A stretch of 62,237 nt of DNA. It comes from Rhypophila decipiens (Eukaryota > Ascomycota > Sordariomycetes > Sordariales > Naviculisporaceae). The stretch covers positions 1-62,237 of the forward strand of contig MU858254.1 in assembly GCA_033297075.1 (NCBI GenBank), written 5' to 3'. Made by a program: the position numbers and the translations under genes. Below, piece after piece: positions 50,993-61,891 of this stretch. Position 1 is the stretch's first letter. Every line of letters begins with the position of its first letter. The notes beneath the pieces were generated by a model, which saw nothing but the letters and a program-made list of their open reading frames with translations, was not told the origin of the DNA and did not search any database.

Positions 50993-53252
50993 ATGTCCAA
51001 CATCGTCGCCAAGGCGCAACAGGCCGTCATGGGCAGCCAGGGAGACAAGAGCAACGACCTGGCAAAGGAAACCAAGGAGATCTCGGACAAGGACCGTCTG
51101 ACTACGGACTATGGTGTCAAGCAGTCCTCAGCCGACGACTGGCTCAAGGTCACCAGCCAGGACAAGCAAGGTCCCGCTTTGTTGGAGGATCCCTTTGCAC
51201 GAGAGAGGGTGAGTTAGGATCCTTCAATTGGTTTCTACCACGACCTGGTTGCTGATATAAGCACTCCAGATTATGCGATTTGACCACGAGAGAATCCCAG
51301 AACGTGTCGTCCACGCCCGTGGTGCTGGCGCCTTTGGAACCTTCAGAGTCCTCGAATCACCCTCAGACTTGACATTTGCCCCAGTTCTCACAGACACCTC
51401 ACGAGAGACTCCAGTCTTCGTGCGCTTCTCGACGGTGCTTGGGAGCCGTGGTAGCGCAGATACAGTCCGTGATGTTCGTGGATTTGCCATCAAATTCTAC
51501 ACCCAAGAAGGCAATTGGGATCTCGTCGGAAACAACATTCCCGTTTTCTTCATCCAAGATGCCATCAAGTTCCCCGATGTCATCCACGCCGCCAAGCCCG
51601 AGCCACACAACGAGGTCCCCCAGGCACAAACCGCCCACAACAACTTCTGGGATTTCCAGTTCAACCACACCGAGGCCACACACATGTTTATGTGGGCCAT
51701 GAGTGATCGTGCTACTCCCCGCTCCTATCGCATGATGCAGGGATTCGGCGTGAACACCTTCACACTGCTCAACGCCAAGGGAGAGAGGCACTTTGTCAAG
51801 TTTGTCTACACCCCAACACTTGGCGTTCACTCCCTCGTCTGGGACGAAGCTTTGAAGCTGGCTGGCCAAGACCCCGACTTCCATCGCAAGGATCTGTGGG
51901 AGGCTATCGAGAACAAGGCCTTCCCCAAGTGGAAGTTTGGTGTCCAAGCCATCCCGGAGGCCGATGAGCACAAGTTTGACTTTGACATTCTGGATGCCAC
52001 CAAGATCTGGCCCGAGGATCTGGTACCAGTTCGCTACTTTGCCGAGCTCGAGCTCAACAAGAACCCCGATGAGTTCTTCACCCAAGTCGAGCAGATCGCA
52101 TTCTGCACCAGCCACGTTGTTCCGGGCATTGGCTTCTCCGACGACCCTCTCCTGCAGGGACGCAACTTCAGCTATTTCGATACCCAGATCTCCCGTCTGG
52201 GTGTCAACTGGCAAGAGCTCCCCATCAACCGCCCGGTTTGCCCTGTCATGAACTTCAACCGCGACGGCCAGCTGCGACACACCATTACTCGCGGAACCGT
52301 CAACTACTATCCCAACAGGTTTGACGCGGTCAAACCTGCGACTGTCAAGGAGGGAGCCTACGTCGAGTACGCCGAAAAGGTGGCCGGACTCAAGGCTCGT
52401 GCTCGCAGTGCCAAGTTCAAGGAGCATTTCAGCCAAGCTCAGCTCTTCTGGAACACCATGTCCCAGGTCGAGAAGAACCACATCATCAATGCGTTTGCTT
52501 TTGAGCTTGACCACTGCGAGGACCCCGTCGTCTATGAAAGGATGGTGAACCGCCTTGCCGACATCGATATCGGTCTCGCAACCACCGTTGCTGAGATGGT
52601 TGGCGGCGACCCTCCCAAGGAAGCTACTCGACCTAACCATGGCCGCAAGGCACCTGGTATCAGCATGCTCGAGTTCCCTGGCGAGAAGCCCACCATCATG
52701 TCGCGTCGTATCGCCATCTTGATTGCAGATGGATATGACCCCGTTGCATACAATGCTGCGTATGGTGCCGCATCGGCTGCCATGGCCGTACCGTTCGTTA
52801 TTGGACCCCGTCGTGCCAAGGTCATGTCGGCAGGCGGCCTCCACTCGGTGACACCGCACCACCACTTTGAGGGATACCGCTCGACCATGGTCGACGCCAT
52901 CTTCATCCCCGGCGGCGTGGATGCTATCCGCACACTTTCGACCAATGGTCGCGCTCAGCACTGGGTCCGCGAGGCCTTTGGCCATCTCAAAGCCATCGGT
53001 GCCACGGGTGAGGCGGTCGACTTTGTCAACAAGTGCATTGCTTTGCCGGCCGTCACTGTTTCCGACTCAGAAGAGGCTCATGAGAGCTATGGTGTTGTTA
53101 CCATGAGACACATCAAGCCTGATGGCTTGAGGGATGCCGTAAACATTGCCAAGGGCTGCACTGGATTCTTCGAGAAGTTCTTCTATGCCATTTCTCAGCA
53201 CAGGAACTGGGATCGTGAGTTGGATGGCTTGCATGCCCAAGTCGCGTACTAG
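50993..53252 (+). CDS. Large-subunit monofunctional haem catalase
   Basis: Exons 50993-51208 and 51270-53252 give 732 residues, joined in phase at RERIMRFDHERIPE. It is a clade-2 catalase. The core holds the distal His87 (VVHARGAGAFGTF), Asn at about 160 (VGNNIPVFFIQD) and the proximal haem ligand Tyr374 (RNFSYFDTQISRLG). The C-terminal 160 residues form the flavodoxin/GATase1-like domain of large catalases (RRIAILIADGYDP, IFIPGGVDAI). It dismutates hydrogen peroxide to water and oxygen. There is no signal peptide, so it should be intracellular, like the spore-associated CatA of Aspergillus rather than the secreted large catalases. The C-terminal AY gives no clear peroxisomal signal. All key residues are present. 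Confidence 0.95.
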
Positions 53253-53581
53253 GTCGCTTGACTCTTGGGAGTCGGTTGGTGGTATTCCCTGGCTGGGTCA
53301 AGATGAAGCAGGAAGTCAATCACCAGGCAGGACAAGTATTATAATGTGTTAATGACAGGCGTTTTGTAGTTTAGTCTGAACGTCGTGTATTTCTATATAC
53401 CTTGCTTTGGTACTGATGATACTCTTCAAAATACTTTTACGATTGCAATGCATGGCTGGTCGGCAGTTGTCTGTGAACCTATATGAATGACTTCCACAGT
53501 ATCGACACGAAATGGGAAAACCCGGTCAAGAAAAGTGATGGAATGTAAATGGCATTACTAAAGAGGAGACAAAAAAGAAGT
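53253..53581. other. Catalase 3' region
   Basis: Downstream UTR-like sequence with no gene. It ends in a T-run (on the minus strand) that can terminate Pol III transcription of the tRNA-like gene that follows. Confidence 0.4.
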
Positions 53582-53678
53582 GCGTCAGCCGCGGATCGAA
53601 CGCGGGTCTCATCAGGCGGGACTCGGTTGCCCGGGTTCCAATTCGGTTGATGAATTCTACCACTAAACTACTGGCGCT
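53582..53678 (-). tRNA. tRNA-Gly-like gene with a 33-base anticodon loop insert
   Basis: On the minus strand the acceptor GCGCCAG pairs with CTGACGC with one mismatch. The D arm is GTTTAGTGGTAGAATT, the anticodon stem is CATCA with TGATG, and the T arm CCGCG-TTCGATC-CGCGG is perfect. The body is that of tRNA-Gly. The anticodon loop is 33 bases, and the base after the stem is followed by C rather than the universal U33, so no anticodon can be assigned by the usual rule. A and B boxes are intact and a T6 run follows. It may be a tRNA with a non-standard intron or a tRNA-derived transcript. Confidence 0.5.
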
Positions 53679-54190
53679 CAGTCAAGTTTTTAATCTTGGT
53701 TGACAGCAAAAAGGTTTGGATTAAATGCAGAGTGTCGGTCAAGCTGAGCGAAATAGAAATAGGCAGGCGCGGTTGGTTGCTTTAAGCGCGCTATTCCCCG
53801 ATCAGGAGAGTAAGGACGGATTTGAGGACAGTCAAGAGTCATCCAATAGTGACATGGTTTGATGATGCTGCTGCCTGAGATAATCTCCCTCCAACTTCAT
53901 TGAGGTTTGGTCGCAAATCCTCGGCGAACGGGTAAAGCAGCAGCAACTTAGCAGAACGGATAATCAAGAGGTGGTCTCTGTTACATGTTGAGGTTCGTCT
54001 CTGTGAGTCCATCCCAGGCAACACCGATTCCCACATTCTCCATTCTTGTGTTACCCGATAACTTCAAGTTAGATGGTACTTTGGTTCTCGCTTAAGCAGC
54101 AAGGGAGCGAGCTGACCGGATGAGAGCGGTAATAATATGTTCTTTCATACGAACAACACAAATAACAGACAAAAGTCCCTAGTCCTCAAG
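53679..54190. other. Spacer between the two tRNA-Gly-like genes
   Basis: No gene seen; nothing beyond the flanking tRNA-like units was recognised. Confidence 0.35.
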
Positions 54191-54271
54191 GCGTTGGTAG
54201 TTTAGTGGTAGAATCCATCACATTGAACTAAGGTTGCTGATGGGAGCTGGGTTCGATTCCCAGCCAATGCA
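54191..54271 (+). tRNA. tRNA-Gly-like gene with a 17-base anticodon loop
   Basis: The acceptor GCGTTGG pairs fully with CCAATGC (one G-U), with an A discriminator. The D arm is GTTTAGTGGTAGAATC, the anticodon stem CATCA pairs with TGATG, and the T arm CTGGG-TTCGATT-CCCAG is perfect. A run of eight T (54276-54283) follows as terminator. The D arm and stem are near-identical to the tRNA-Gly-like gene 500 bases away. The loop is 17 bases and lacks U33, so the anticodon is undetermined. A standard intron after base 37 does not restore a normal loop. Confidence 0.55.
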
Positions 54272-54497
54272 TATATTTTTTTTCCCTAGATGTTCTTTCC
54301 CTTCTTTCTCTTCTTTCTTGACTCATTCTTCCACATCACCTCTCTCGTATTAAAGACATGGCTTCACAGCGGGTAATGACAGGAGTGGACACGTGACCGT
54401 CCTCCCCGCCCCTCACCAACTTCAAATCGCAGATCGGGACAAGATAACCACATTTCTCATCGATGATAATCACCTGAATTCTTTTTTGAAACGCTCA
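54272..54497. other. Leader of the amidase gene
   Basis: Pyrimidine-rich leader. The reading frame of the next gene is open from 54393 but its first ATG is at 54498. Confidence 0.4.
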
Positions 54498-56250
54498 ATG
54501 AATGCATCGTCCTCGATGCAACCCATTCGGTTGAACATGGCACCGCTTTCCCAGGCCATGTCTTCGAAGGTAAGGAGCCGGACTAATCCGCTCCCTCTGC
54601 TTTCCCTCGCTGTTACTGCCCCAGCTATCCATCTCCATCGGCCCAATATCACCAACATAAGAAAGCGCCTTTCGTCCACCTCACCCGCTTATCGCTCCAG
54701 CGCAGGCAAAGTCCTCAAAACATACGAACTAGATCCTCGCTCTCTATCCCAGCATCTCAAGGTCGATCAATCCCGACTGCTGGAAACGCTCCATCACACA
54801 TGCCAATGGGGCAAGGGAAAACCGTGGACCAACCACTTGTCTACTCCTGAAATTCTCAGCGAAACAGAAACAGGAATGTCACGCCTTTCGTTGTCTGATG
54901 CAGATAAAAAGGTTCGGGACTGGTTCATTGATACGACTCGCTCGCTGGGGTGTGTGGTCAAGGTCGACGCTATGGGGAATATCTTTGCTATCAGGCCTGG
55001 GAAGATTAGCGGCCATGCGACGGATATTGCGAGCGCACCGACATATGCCGGTTCACATCTGGACACGCAGCCTGCTGGGGGGCGGTATGATGGTATTCTG
55101 GGGATTACTGCTGGAGTGGAGATGTTGCGGGTTTTGGAAGAGAATAGCGTTGAGACGGCGTTTGATGTTGGTTTGGTTAATTGGACCAAGTGAGGCTCTC
55201 TTTTTCCAAACTTTCTCGTTAGTGCTCGTTTTACTGATGGAATAAGGTATTGATGCTAACATACGGTACAAATGTTAGCGAAGAAGGAGCCCGGTTCCCA
55301 ATATCCATGGTGTCTTCGGGCGTCTGGGCAGGCGAGATTCCGCTCCATCAGGCGCATGAACTGAGAGAAGTTGGCGGTAAAGGGGCGACAATGAAAGAAG
55401 AACTCGAACGGATCGGATACCTCGGAACCCTGCCGGCGAGTTATGAGGCCAACCCCATGGCTGCCCATTTTGAGCTGCACATCGAGCAAGGGCCGATTCT
55501 GGAGGCGAGCAAGCAAAGAATTGGCGTTGTTTGCGGCGTGCAGGCGTATCGGTGGTATACGATTGAAGTTACGGGGCGAGGTGAGATCATTCTTGAACTT
55601 TTCCTGATACAGGAGTAAGATTGCTCATATGAGGATTGATGTTGATAGAAGCACACACCGGGACGACGCCCTTTTCTGCCCGAGCCGATGCCCTCCTCGC
55701 CGCTGCCCGTATGATCTCGCATTCACACGAAATCGCATCTAACCATTCAGCCCTCGCCTCTTCAGGGATTCTATCTCTCTCACCTGGGAGCGTCAATACC
55801 ATTCCAGGCAAGGTGAAGTTCTCTCTCGACATTCGGGCACCTGAGGATGGCACACTCGATACCATCGAGACCCAGCTGCAACAGTCGTTTCGAGAGATAG
55901 CCTCCCGGGACATGACAAAGGGACTTGACCTCTCAGTGTCATGGCGGAAAGACAGTGACTCCCCGGCGACGCACTTTCACCAAGACTGTATAACCATCGT
56001 TCGGGAAGCCGGGGAGGCGGTTACGGGAGATAAGAGGCTAGTGAGGGACATGGTTAGTGGAGCGGGCCATGACTCTGTGTATGCGTCCCGGAGATGTCCC
56101 ACAAGTATGATCTTTGTGCCGAGCAGAGATGGGGTCAGTCACCACCCGGAGGAATACACCAGCCCCGAGGATTGTGCGATTGGCGCCGAGGTCTTGATGC
56201 AGAGTGTGCTGAGGTATGACCGGCTTCGGTTTGAGAGGAGTCGGGGATGA
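54498..56250 (+). CDS. M20-family amidase/carbamoylase (N-carbamoyl amino acid hydrolase type)
   Basis: Exons 54498-55189, 55279-55580 and 55649-56250 give 531 residues; both introns join through conserved motifs (NW-TNEEGARF and TGR-EAHTGTTPF). An N-terminal stretch of about 65 residues rich in Ser, Arg and Leu looks like a mitochondrial presequence. The Zn-peptidase core shows AGSHLDTQPAGGRYDG (His184, Asp near 195), NEEGARF, FELHIEQGP, SGAGHDSVYASRR and a C-terminal SHHPEEYTS, the ligand set of hydantoinase/carbamoylase-type M20 enzymes. Relatives hydrolyse N-carbamoyl amino acids, beta-ureidopropionate or allantoate, so a role in pyrimidine or purine nitrogen salvage is likely. Substrate cannot be fixed. 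The later of several N-terminal Met codons could be used. Confidence 0.88.
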
Positions 56251-56898
56251 GCATGCCATGGGGCGTTCAATTGAATTTCTTCTTCCTTTTGTATCTGTCA
56301 ATGAGACTTTGATTCCAGTTGTACGAGCAGAGCAATACAATCACTCAACCTTTGTAGATACTTTGACGATGCAGCTAAAGTCCATTCCCGGTTTTCTTTC
56401 TCAGATGCACTGGCAATGACGGTATACCTTGTGTTGCGTTTTAGCAAAGAATAACAGCGAAAGAAAAAAAAAGGTTTAGTCGGCAAAAAATTACAAAAGC
56501 TCCAAGCCCCTCCGAAGAGGGACCCTTGGGAAACGGCTATTACGCCTTTTCTAAAGTGTTTGAAGAAATTGATTCTATGGGTTTGGAGTTTTGTTCGTTG
56601 TCGGACTCGAACCCATGGGCTGTCGGAATGTTGGTGGCGGAATGTTGTCGGCAGCGAGGGGGCAGATTCATAACCGCTGAGCTACCGAAGCGACTCAGAC
56701 GTTGTCCTTGCTATTTCCCCTCGCTGTGAAAGTGTTGCCCAAACTTTGTGCTGATATAGTGGGTGTACAATCAGATCAATGACTTGAGTCTTGAAATCAA
56801 GCTATAGCTTGTTCAAGGAAATACAGTACATGTCCTGGACTATACGGTATGATACGTGTTATCCATATATACATAGATAGCATGGTACGACTCTGTCC
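56251..56898. other. Intergenic with a tRNA-like relic
   Basis: On the minus strand, TAGCTCAGCGG (56684-56674) resembles a Pol III A box and GGTTCGAGTCC (56613-56603) is a perfect B box, but the acceptor and D stems do not pair. I regard this as a decayed tRNA or tRNA-derived element. No protein gene was seen. Confidence 0.3.
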
Positions 56899-57841
56899 TT
56901 AGAGACCAAAAAACTTCATATCCTCATCCCCATGCACTGGCACACCATGGCCCACGCCCTTGGCATAAATGCCAGTCAGCTTTTCGCCGAATACCTGCGT
57001 GGTATATCCCGCCTCGGGTTTGTTCGCAATCTCCTGGATCGGCAACTTGGGATACCCAAAAACAGTCGTCCACTGCGTAATCGAGTAATTATAGTTGGCC
57101 GGCGCAATGGTTGTATCGACGCTCCCATGGTAGACCTGCATGTGTGGTCTGGTGCCGTTATATCCCGGATATGCGTCGAACACATAGTTGGCCCATTGTT
57201 CGGCCGTGAGATTCCTCCGACCGCCTGAGCAGTCTCCGTTCCAGCCTGCAACCGAGTCTGTGAAGAAACAGCCTGCTGCTACGCCCGAGTAGTTTATCAC
57301 TGCTGCGAAGAGGTCTGGGTAGGCGGCTGCTAGGATGCTCTGTGTTGATCGCGTCGTTAGTGGCCATGATACGGTAGGCTTGGGGGTTAGGGAGTAGGGA
57401 GCAGGGAGCAAGACACACAGCCATCATACCACCCGACGACTCGCCAATCACGAAAACCTTGTTCGGATCAGCCTTGTACGTTGTGATCGCATATCGAACC
57501 ATATTGGCGATGGCGTTGCTATCCGCCCCGCCGTCCCGACGCAGTGTCGCTCGCGAGGAGACGTCCCAGCAACCGCCCGAGTTTGGCGATTCAGGGTAGA
57601 TGACCACAAACTTCTTTTGGTCGGCAAGACGCTTGTAGGGACTTCCGTTGTAGTATCCTTGACCTGTCCCAGTGCAGTAGTGCACCCCGACTACGATGGC
57701 CGGCTTCATGGGAAGATTGGCTGGCGTGTATACAAACATCTTGGCTTTGCTGGGGTTAGAGCCGAAGTTGGTGATCTGCTGAAGCTGAGCGCATACTCCA
57801 CTTGCCGAGAGTAGCGACAGCAAGAATGACGAGAGCTTCAT
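56899..57841 (-). CDS. Secreted CE1 carbohydrate esterase (acetyl xylan/feruloyl esterase type)
   Basis: Exons 57841-57419 and 57339-56899 give 287 residues. The signal peptide is MKLSSFLLSLLSASGVCAQ. The PHB-depolymerase-like esterase fold shows the oxyanion region VVGVHYCTGTG, the nucleophile elbow GESSGG with Ser135 just before the intron, and a late histidine in GVGHGVPVHG. Conserved pieces such as FVVIYPESPNSGGCWDV and MQVYHGSVDTTI place it in carbohydrate esterase family 1. Such enzymes remove acetyl or feruloyl groups from xylan outside the cell. There is no cellulose-binding module or linker. Catalytic residues and length are intact. Intron 57340-57418 uses GTGTGT...CACAG. Confidence 0.92.
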
Positions 57842-58192
57842 TTTGGCCTTGGTTGTGGTGATGGACGATGTCGAGCAGGAGCTGTCGTGAGGGCCAAGAA
57901 AGGGGATCTGACGCGGGTACTCGAGAACCGGGTCATGGCGTCTAGTTGAGCGTGTCCAACATCTTTTATTTCTGCTCGGATAGTCCAATAAACTGTTCGT
58001 TTGGTGATGATTGGCGCGCTTGGGAGATATTTACCCAGATCTTCGCGTTGCGGACCCAGGCAGTCGGTTGCGGAAGTGCGGATGGCCAACTCCGCGTCTA
58101 TGGTTACACCGTCAGCCATCTTCCGTTCAGCTTTTCTCCGTCTATAGTTTCAGCGACGAAGCGCCGTAGCATAAAAAGTCTACTACCACACC
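57842..58192. other. Shared upstream region of esterase and HET remnant
   Basis: Divergent promoter region. No other gene seen. Confidence 0.4.
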
Positions 58193-58800
58193 ATGGCTCT
58201 CTCCAACATTCTCGGCCATCTCGGACTCAGCGGGGCAAAGTCCGCAGAAGACGGCACCTGCCCCGCTGTCGGAATCTCTCACCCCGCTCCGGAGGTGACG
58301 ATACCGAAGCTGAAGAACTCATCATCCCAATCTCAATCCGATCTGTCAAAAAACTAGCAGTCCAAAACTGCCCATTCTGCACGCTAATCAGCAATGTTCA
58401 TGATCGGTATTCTGCGACCGTCGGCGAAGTCAAAACCGTCCTGATAACATCCGTCGCAGGGGAACCGGTCGTCGTCTCGTTCGGCTCGCATTCGACGCAG
58501 TTTCAACTATGGTTTCTACTCTACAAGCCCCCTGGCCATTAAAGGCGCTCTCAGGACAGAGCGAGGCCTCTCCCGACGCGACTGCTTGACGTCGGGAACG
58601 GATTGGTCAGGCTCTGCGAGACAGCTGGCCAGACGGGCGAGTACTGTGCGCTGTCGTACCGCTGAGGACTTGCCGAGTATAACCTGCGGGCCACTCGAAG
58701 GAACCTGGAAGCGACGAAGGCACTGATTGAGTCGTCCGCCCTCCCACAACTTGTCAAGGACGCCGTCACAGTTCTGGTCTGTGCATACGGGCCAAAGGGG
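58193..58800 (+). pseudogene. Heterokaryon-incompatibility (HET) domain gene remnant
   Basis: From ATG 58193 the sequence reads as the N-terminus of a HET protein but shifts frame near 58290 to continue with LIIPISIRSVKKLAVQNCPF. A second shift near 58550 leads to PRLLDVGNGLVRLCETAGQ, GEYCALSYR, then a stop where the family has SYxWG. The same frame then resumes with NLRATRRNLEATKALIESSA and LPQLVKDAVTVLVCAYG. This order matches the start of the HET domain (PF06985), ending before the catalytic-looking core (YLWIDSLCI in relatives). HET proteins trigger cell death after fusion of unlike strains. At least two frameshifts, one TGG-to-TGA type stop and a 3' truncation mark it as dead. Confidence 0.75.
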
Positions 58801-59267
58801 GATAAGTCAGCGAACGATGCTCATGCTGACAACTCTATACGCAATACGAAGATACGCACCTGTAGCATCTTTGGTTAGACTGCATTGTATAACGCGTTGA
58901 GTGGCACAATGTCATCAAGTCAAATAATCGAATGACAGCTGACCGACTCAAAGGGTGGAGGTCAATACGCAGAAAGAGGCTGAGCACCTCTAGTACTCCT
59001 AGTTCTGACTATTAGACCAGGGTAGCCGTATTCGATTCATATTCCGAATTCCAAATCTTGCGTTCAGGAGAGGCAAGAACAGGCTACATCCGATCAACCC
59101 GAACTTGACGCAGAAACAAGTCGGGGATATAAACATGAAAAGGATGTCACCCTTATCAGCAGATGATATATAAAACTAAACCACCATTACCATTTGATCG
59201 TTCACATCTTCCGTCTCTATATCAATACAACTCAACCTTATGAAAAGCACCCAAGACCTGAACCTCT
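58801..59267. other. Intergenic, nothing recognised
   Basis: Between the end of the HET remnant and the next gene; AT-richer, with a TATATAAA stretch at 59166-59173 about 95 bases before the next start that could serve as a TATA element. Confidence 0.4.
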
Positions 59268-60631
59268 ATGATGCGCAACTTCAACATTCTCCAGCAGGCC
59301 CTGATCCTTTCCGCAGCGGCCTTCTCGGGCCAAGTTGATGCAACTCCTACCGTTCGAGTCAACGCCAAGGTCTGCAATAACTACAAGATTCCCGTCTCCA
59401 TCACATCGACCAACCTTGTATTCGGACTGCCCTTCAAGAACAACCTCGACGTCGCTGACTTCGTCACCATCGCCGGAAGCAGGGATGACGCCGCCCGGGC
59501 CCCTGTCATCACTGGGGTAAACACTACCTCGCGTGATTTCACTATTGGTGCTACCTTTTGCACCCCTGCCAAGAGTGCTGGTTCGAAAAAGGACATTGTC
59601 CTTGTTGCAACCCATGGAGGCTTGTTCGATAGAACGTGAGTAAATTCTTCAGTGTACAAACACCACCTCGCCACATTGCTAATATCTGCCCCCCTTGTCA
59701 AGCTACTGGGACCCCAACCTCGACAAAAGCAAATACAGCTTCGTAGACTGGGTCATTGGCCAGGGTTACTCCATCTTCTACTACGACCGAATTGGCCAAG
59801 GCGAGTCGAGCGTGGTGTCGGGCTACTACGCCCAACTGAGCAACCAAGCCGCCGTCTTGACCGAGCTGACCAAGCTGGTCAAGGCCGGTAAATACGTCGG
59901 CAGTGTGGGCAAGCCCAAGTCCGTTGTCCTGGTCGGCCACAGCATCGGCAGCAACATTGCTGCTCAAGCGGTTGCGGATGATCTTACGCTAGCAGACGGC
60001 TTGATCCTCACTGGCTACGGCTTCAACCAGAGCATCCAGAACCCCAAAGCGACCTTTGGCGCCGAAGATTTCCGCATCGCCAAGGGGGTGAAGCCTTTGG
60101 TTTGGGGAAAATATGATACTGTGAGACAAGACATCTGGCCATTCCTCATCGCACACATCAAACACTAACCACAGCGATCATAAAGGGCTACCTAGTCCCA
60201 GTAGACCAGTACCCCATCGCCGCGACGTAAGTCCCTCATCCTGTTCCCCTTTTCCTGGACCCACCTAACAAATCCACCATAACAGCTTCTTCAAAAAGCC
60301 AAACTACGACCCCGCCGTCGTCGCCTATGTCGAAAAAACCAAGCAACCCTTCGGCATCATCGAGGTCCTCACCTCTTCCATCCCCAATGCCCCACCGGCG
60401 GGCTACAAAGGCGTCGCCATGATCCTCACGGGCGAGAACGACTTTATCTTTTGCACGTCAAAGTGCGACCAGTACGGCCTCGAACACCCGGCCGTCGACG
60501 CCGTCTTCAACCAGGCCAAGGCTTTCAAGGCGACGGTCTGGCCGGGTGCGGGCCACGGGTTGAACTTTGCGGCCAACGCGGCGGGTTCGTTCAAGGAGAT
60601 TACGGATTTCCTGGCGGCGAATGGCCTGTAA
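59268..60631 (+). CDS. Secreted alpha/beta hydrolase
   Basis: Exons 59268-59635, 59703-60120, 60186-60226 and 60286-60631 give 390 residues, all in phase. Exon 3 begins at the AG in ATAAAG (60185), because the nearer CACAG (60174) would lead to a stop. The signal peptide ends near GQVDATP. The fold shows the oxyanion region VATHGGLFDRTYWDP, the nucleophile elbow GHSIGS with Ser near 203, MILTGENDFIF for the acid and PGAGHGLNF for the histidine. The strand YSIFYYDRIGQGES is typical of the family (PF12697). It resembles secreted hydrolases widespread in plant-associated fungi; the substrate is unknown. Confidence 0.87.
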
Positions 60632-61243
60632 TGGAGGCCAGGAAAGTAGGTCGCTTTGGTCGTGAATTAGATAGATGGGTGGTAGATTAAGTGAGAGGAG
60701 ACGTAGAAATGGTGCACATGTACAGTGGAGATTTGATGGTACTATATCGGTGGATATGTGAGGTACTTAGGTACCTCGGTGTATATAATAGAAATAGACC
60801 CAGAATATGACTTATAACTGCAGAAAACGTCTAGTGAATACAATCATCTCATGCATAACCCTAACCCTGGACCTCTTGCAAAGATCTTTGAGGAGGCCTC
60901 AAAGCGAAGTCAGGTTGCGCCAGACGGGCGGTGTCGGTGTCGGAAGATGCTAGTTTTCGGGGCTGAAATTTCTGCTCTATTCCGTTGGGTACAAAGCCCT
61001 TCGGGCAACGAGAGGCCGCCGTGAGGACAACATGGCTGTGTGTGCATTAAATCGCCGCCGTGAGGCAGTTCGGGCAGAAATCAGTCACTGGACGAGAGCC
61101 TGACAAACCCGTATATAGGTCCGATGTAAATTTTCCATCTGCTCTTTTTTTCTTTTTCTTTTTTGGACTTCAACTTTCCGTGGTAATCACCGCAAGTACT
61201 ATCCAGCAACCACCCCGCGGTTGAGACATAGCTTACCACAATC
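60632..61243. other. Intergenic, nothing recognised
   Basis: No gene or RNA was supported. The last 100 bases are pyrimidine-rich leader with a run of TTTTTTCTTTTTC. Confidence 0.4.
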
Positions 61244-61891
61244 ATGGCAGAAGAAGCGTCGAAATCTGCCCCGTTGACCTTCCCATCATCCCCGCCACCG
61301 TTCCGACCGCTTGCTTTGCAACTGGACCCAAAATACTTCCAAGTCCACCTGCCAGGCGTACCCTGGTATTACTTCCACGAGTACATGCGGTCATACATGT
61401 CCAACAGGAACGCAAAAGAAAGTGCCGTCATTTTCGACCTCGCGTTCGAGCCCAACGGTGGAACACTTACCCTCGGAGGCGCCGAGATCGACCGTGCTGC
61501 GACCGACCAATGGGCCGAGTTTCCAGGCCCAGGACCGAGAGGTTATCATAACATGGCCACACCGATCAGCAACTTCACGTATCATATCGGCGGAGTAAAC
61601 CGGCTGCCGGGTCGCAGGGTCTTTGCGGCTGCCAGTTATAAAGTGACTCCTGCTGCGACAGCAGGGGCGAGTGGTCCTGATCGGTTAGATGTGACCGTCA
61701 AGATCCGATGTCTCAATGGGGCAGGCGAGGCCGACTTCGAGGGGGATTATTCGCAGGATTATACCATGGCGGACGATGGATCTACTCGAGCAGAGAGGAC
61801 TTTTCGGATCGTATTGGAGGGCACAGCCCAGAACGAGTGGACTGTTGTTGATGCTGAAGGGGTTGAGTTCCAAGACCAGGAGGTGGTTTAG
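61244..61891 (+). CDS. Hypothetical protein, 215 residues
   Basis: This intronless gene starts at ATG 61244 (context ATCATGG). The protein is hydrophilic, with FQVHLPGVPWYYFHEYMRS near residue 30 and alternating strand-like segments, and it ends in EFQDQEVV. There is no signal peptide, membrane helix or catalytic motif. Codon bias is strongly fungal and the composition is even, so I take it as a real gene. I do not recognise the family. Confidence 0.65.
   Translation: MAEEASKSAPLTFPSSPPPFRPLALQLDPKYFQVHLPGVPWYYFHEYMRSYMSNRNAKESAVIFDLAFEPNGGTLTLGGAEIDRAATDQWAEFPGPGPRGYHNMATPISNFTYHIGGVNRLPGRRVFAAASYKVTPAATAGASGPDRLDVTVKIRCLNGAGEADFEGDYSQDYTMADDGSTRAERTFRIVLEGTAQNEWTVVDAEGVEFQDQEVV

Noticed and set aside
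51399..52985. 528-codon open frame on the minus strand
   Set aside because: Antisense to the catalase exon, which is unambiguous; long shadows are expected opposite strongly C-ending codons.
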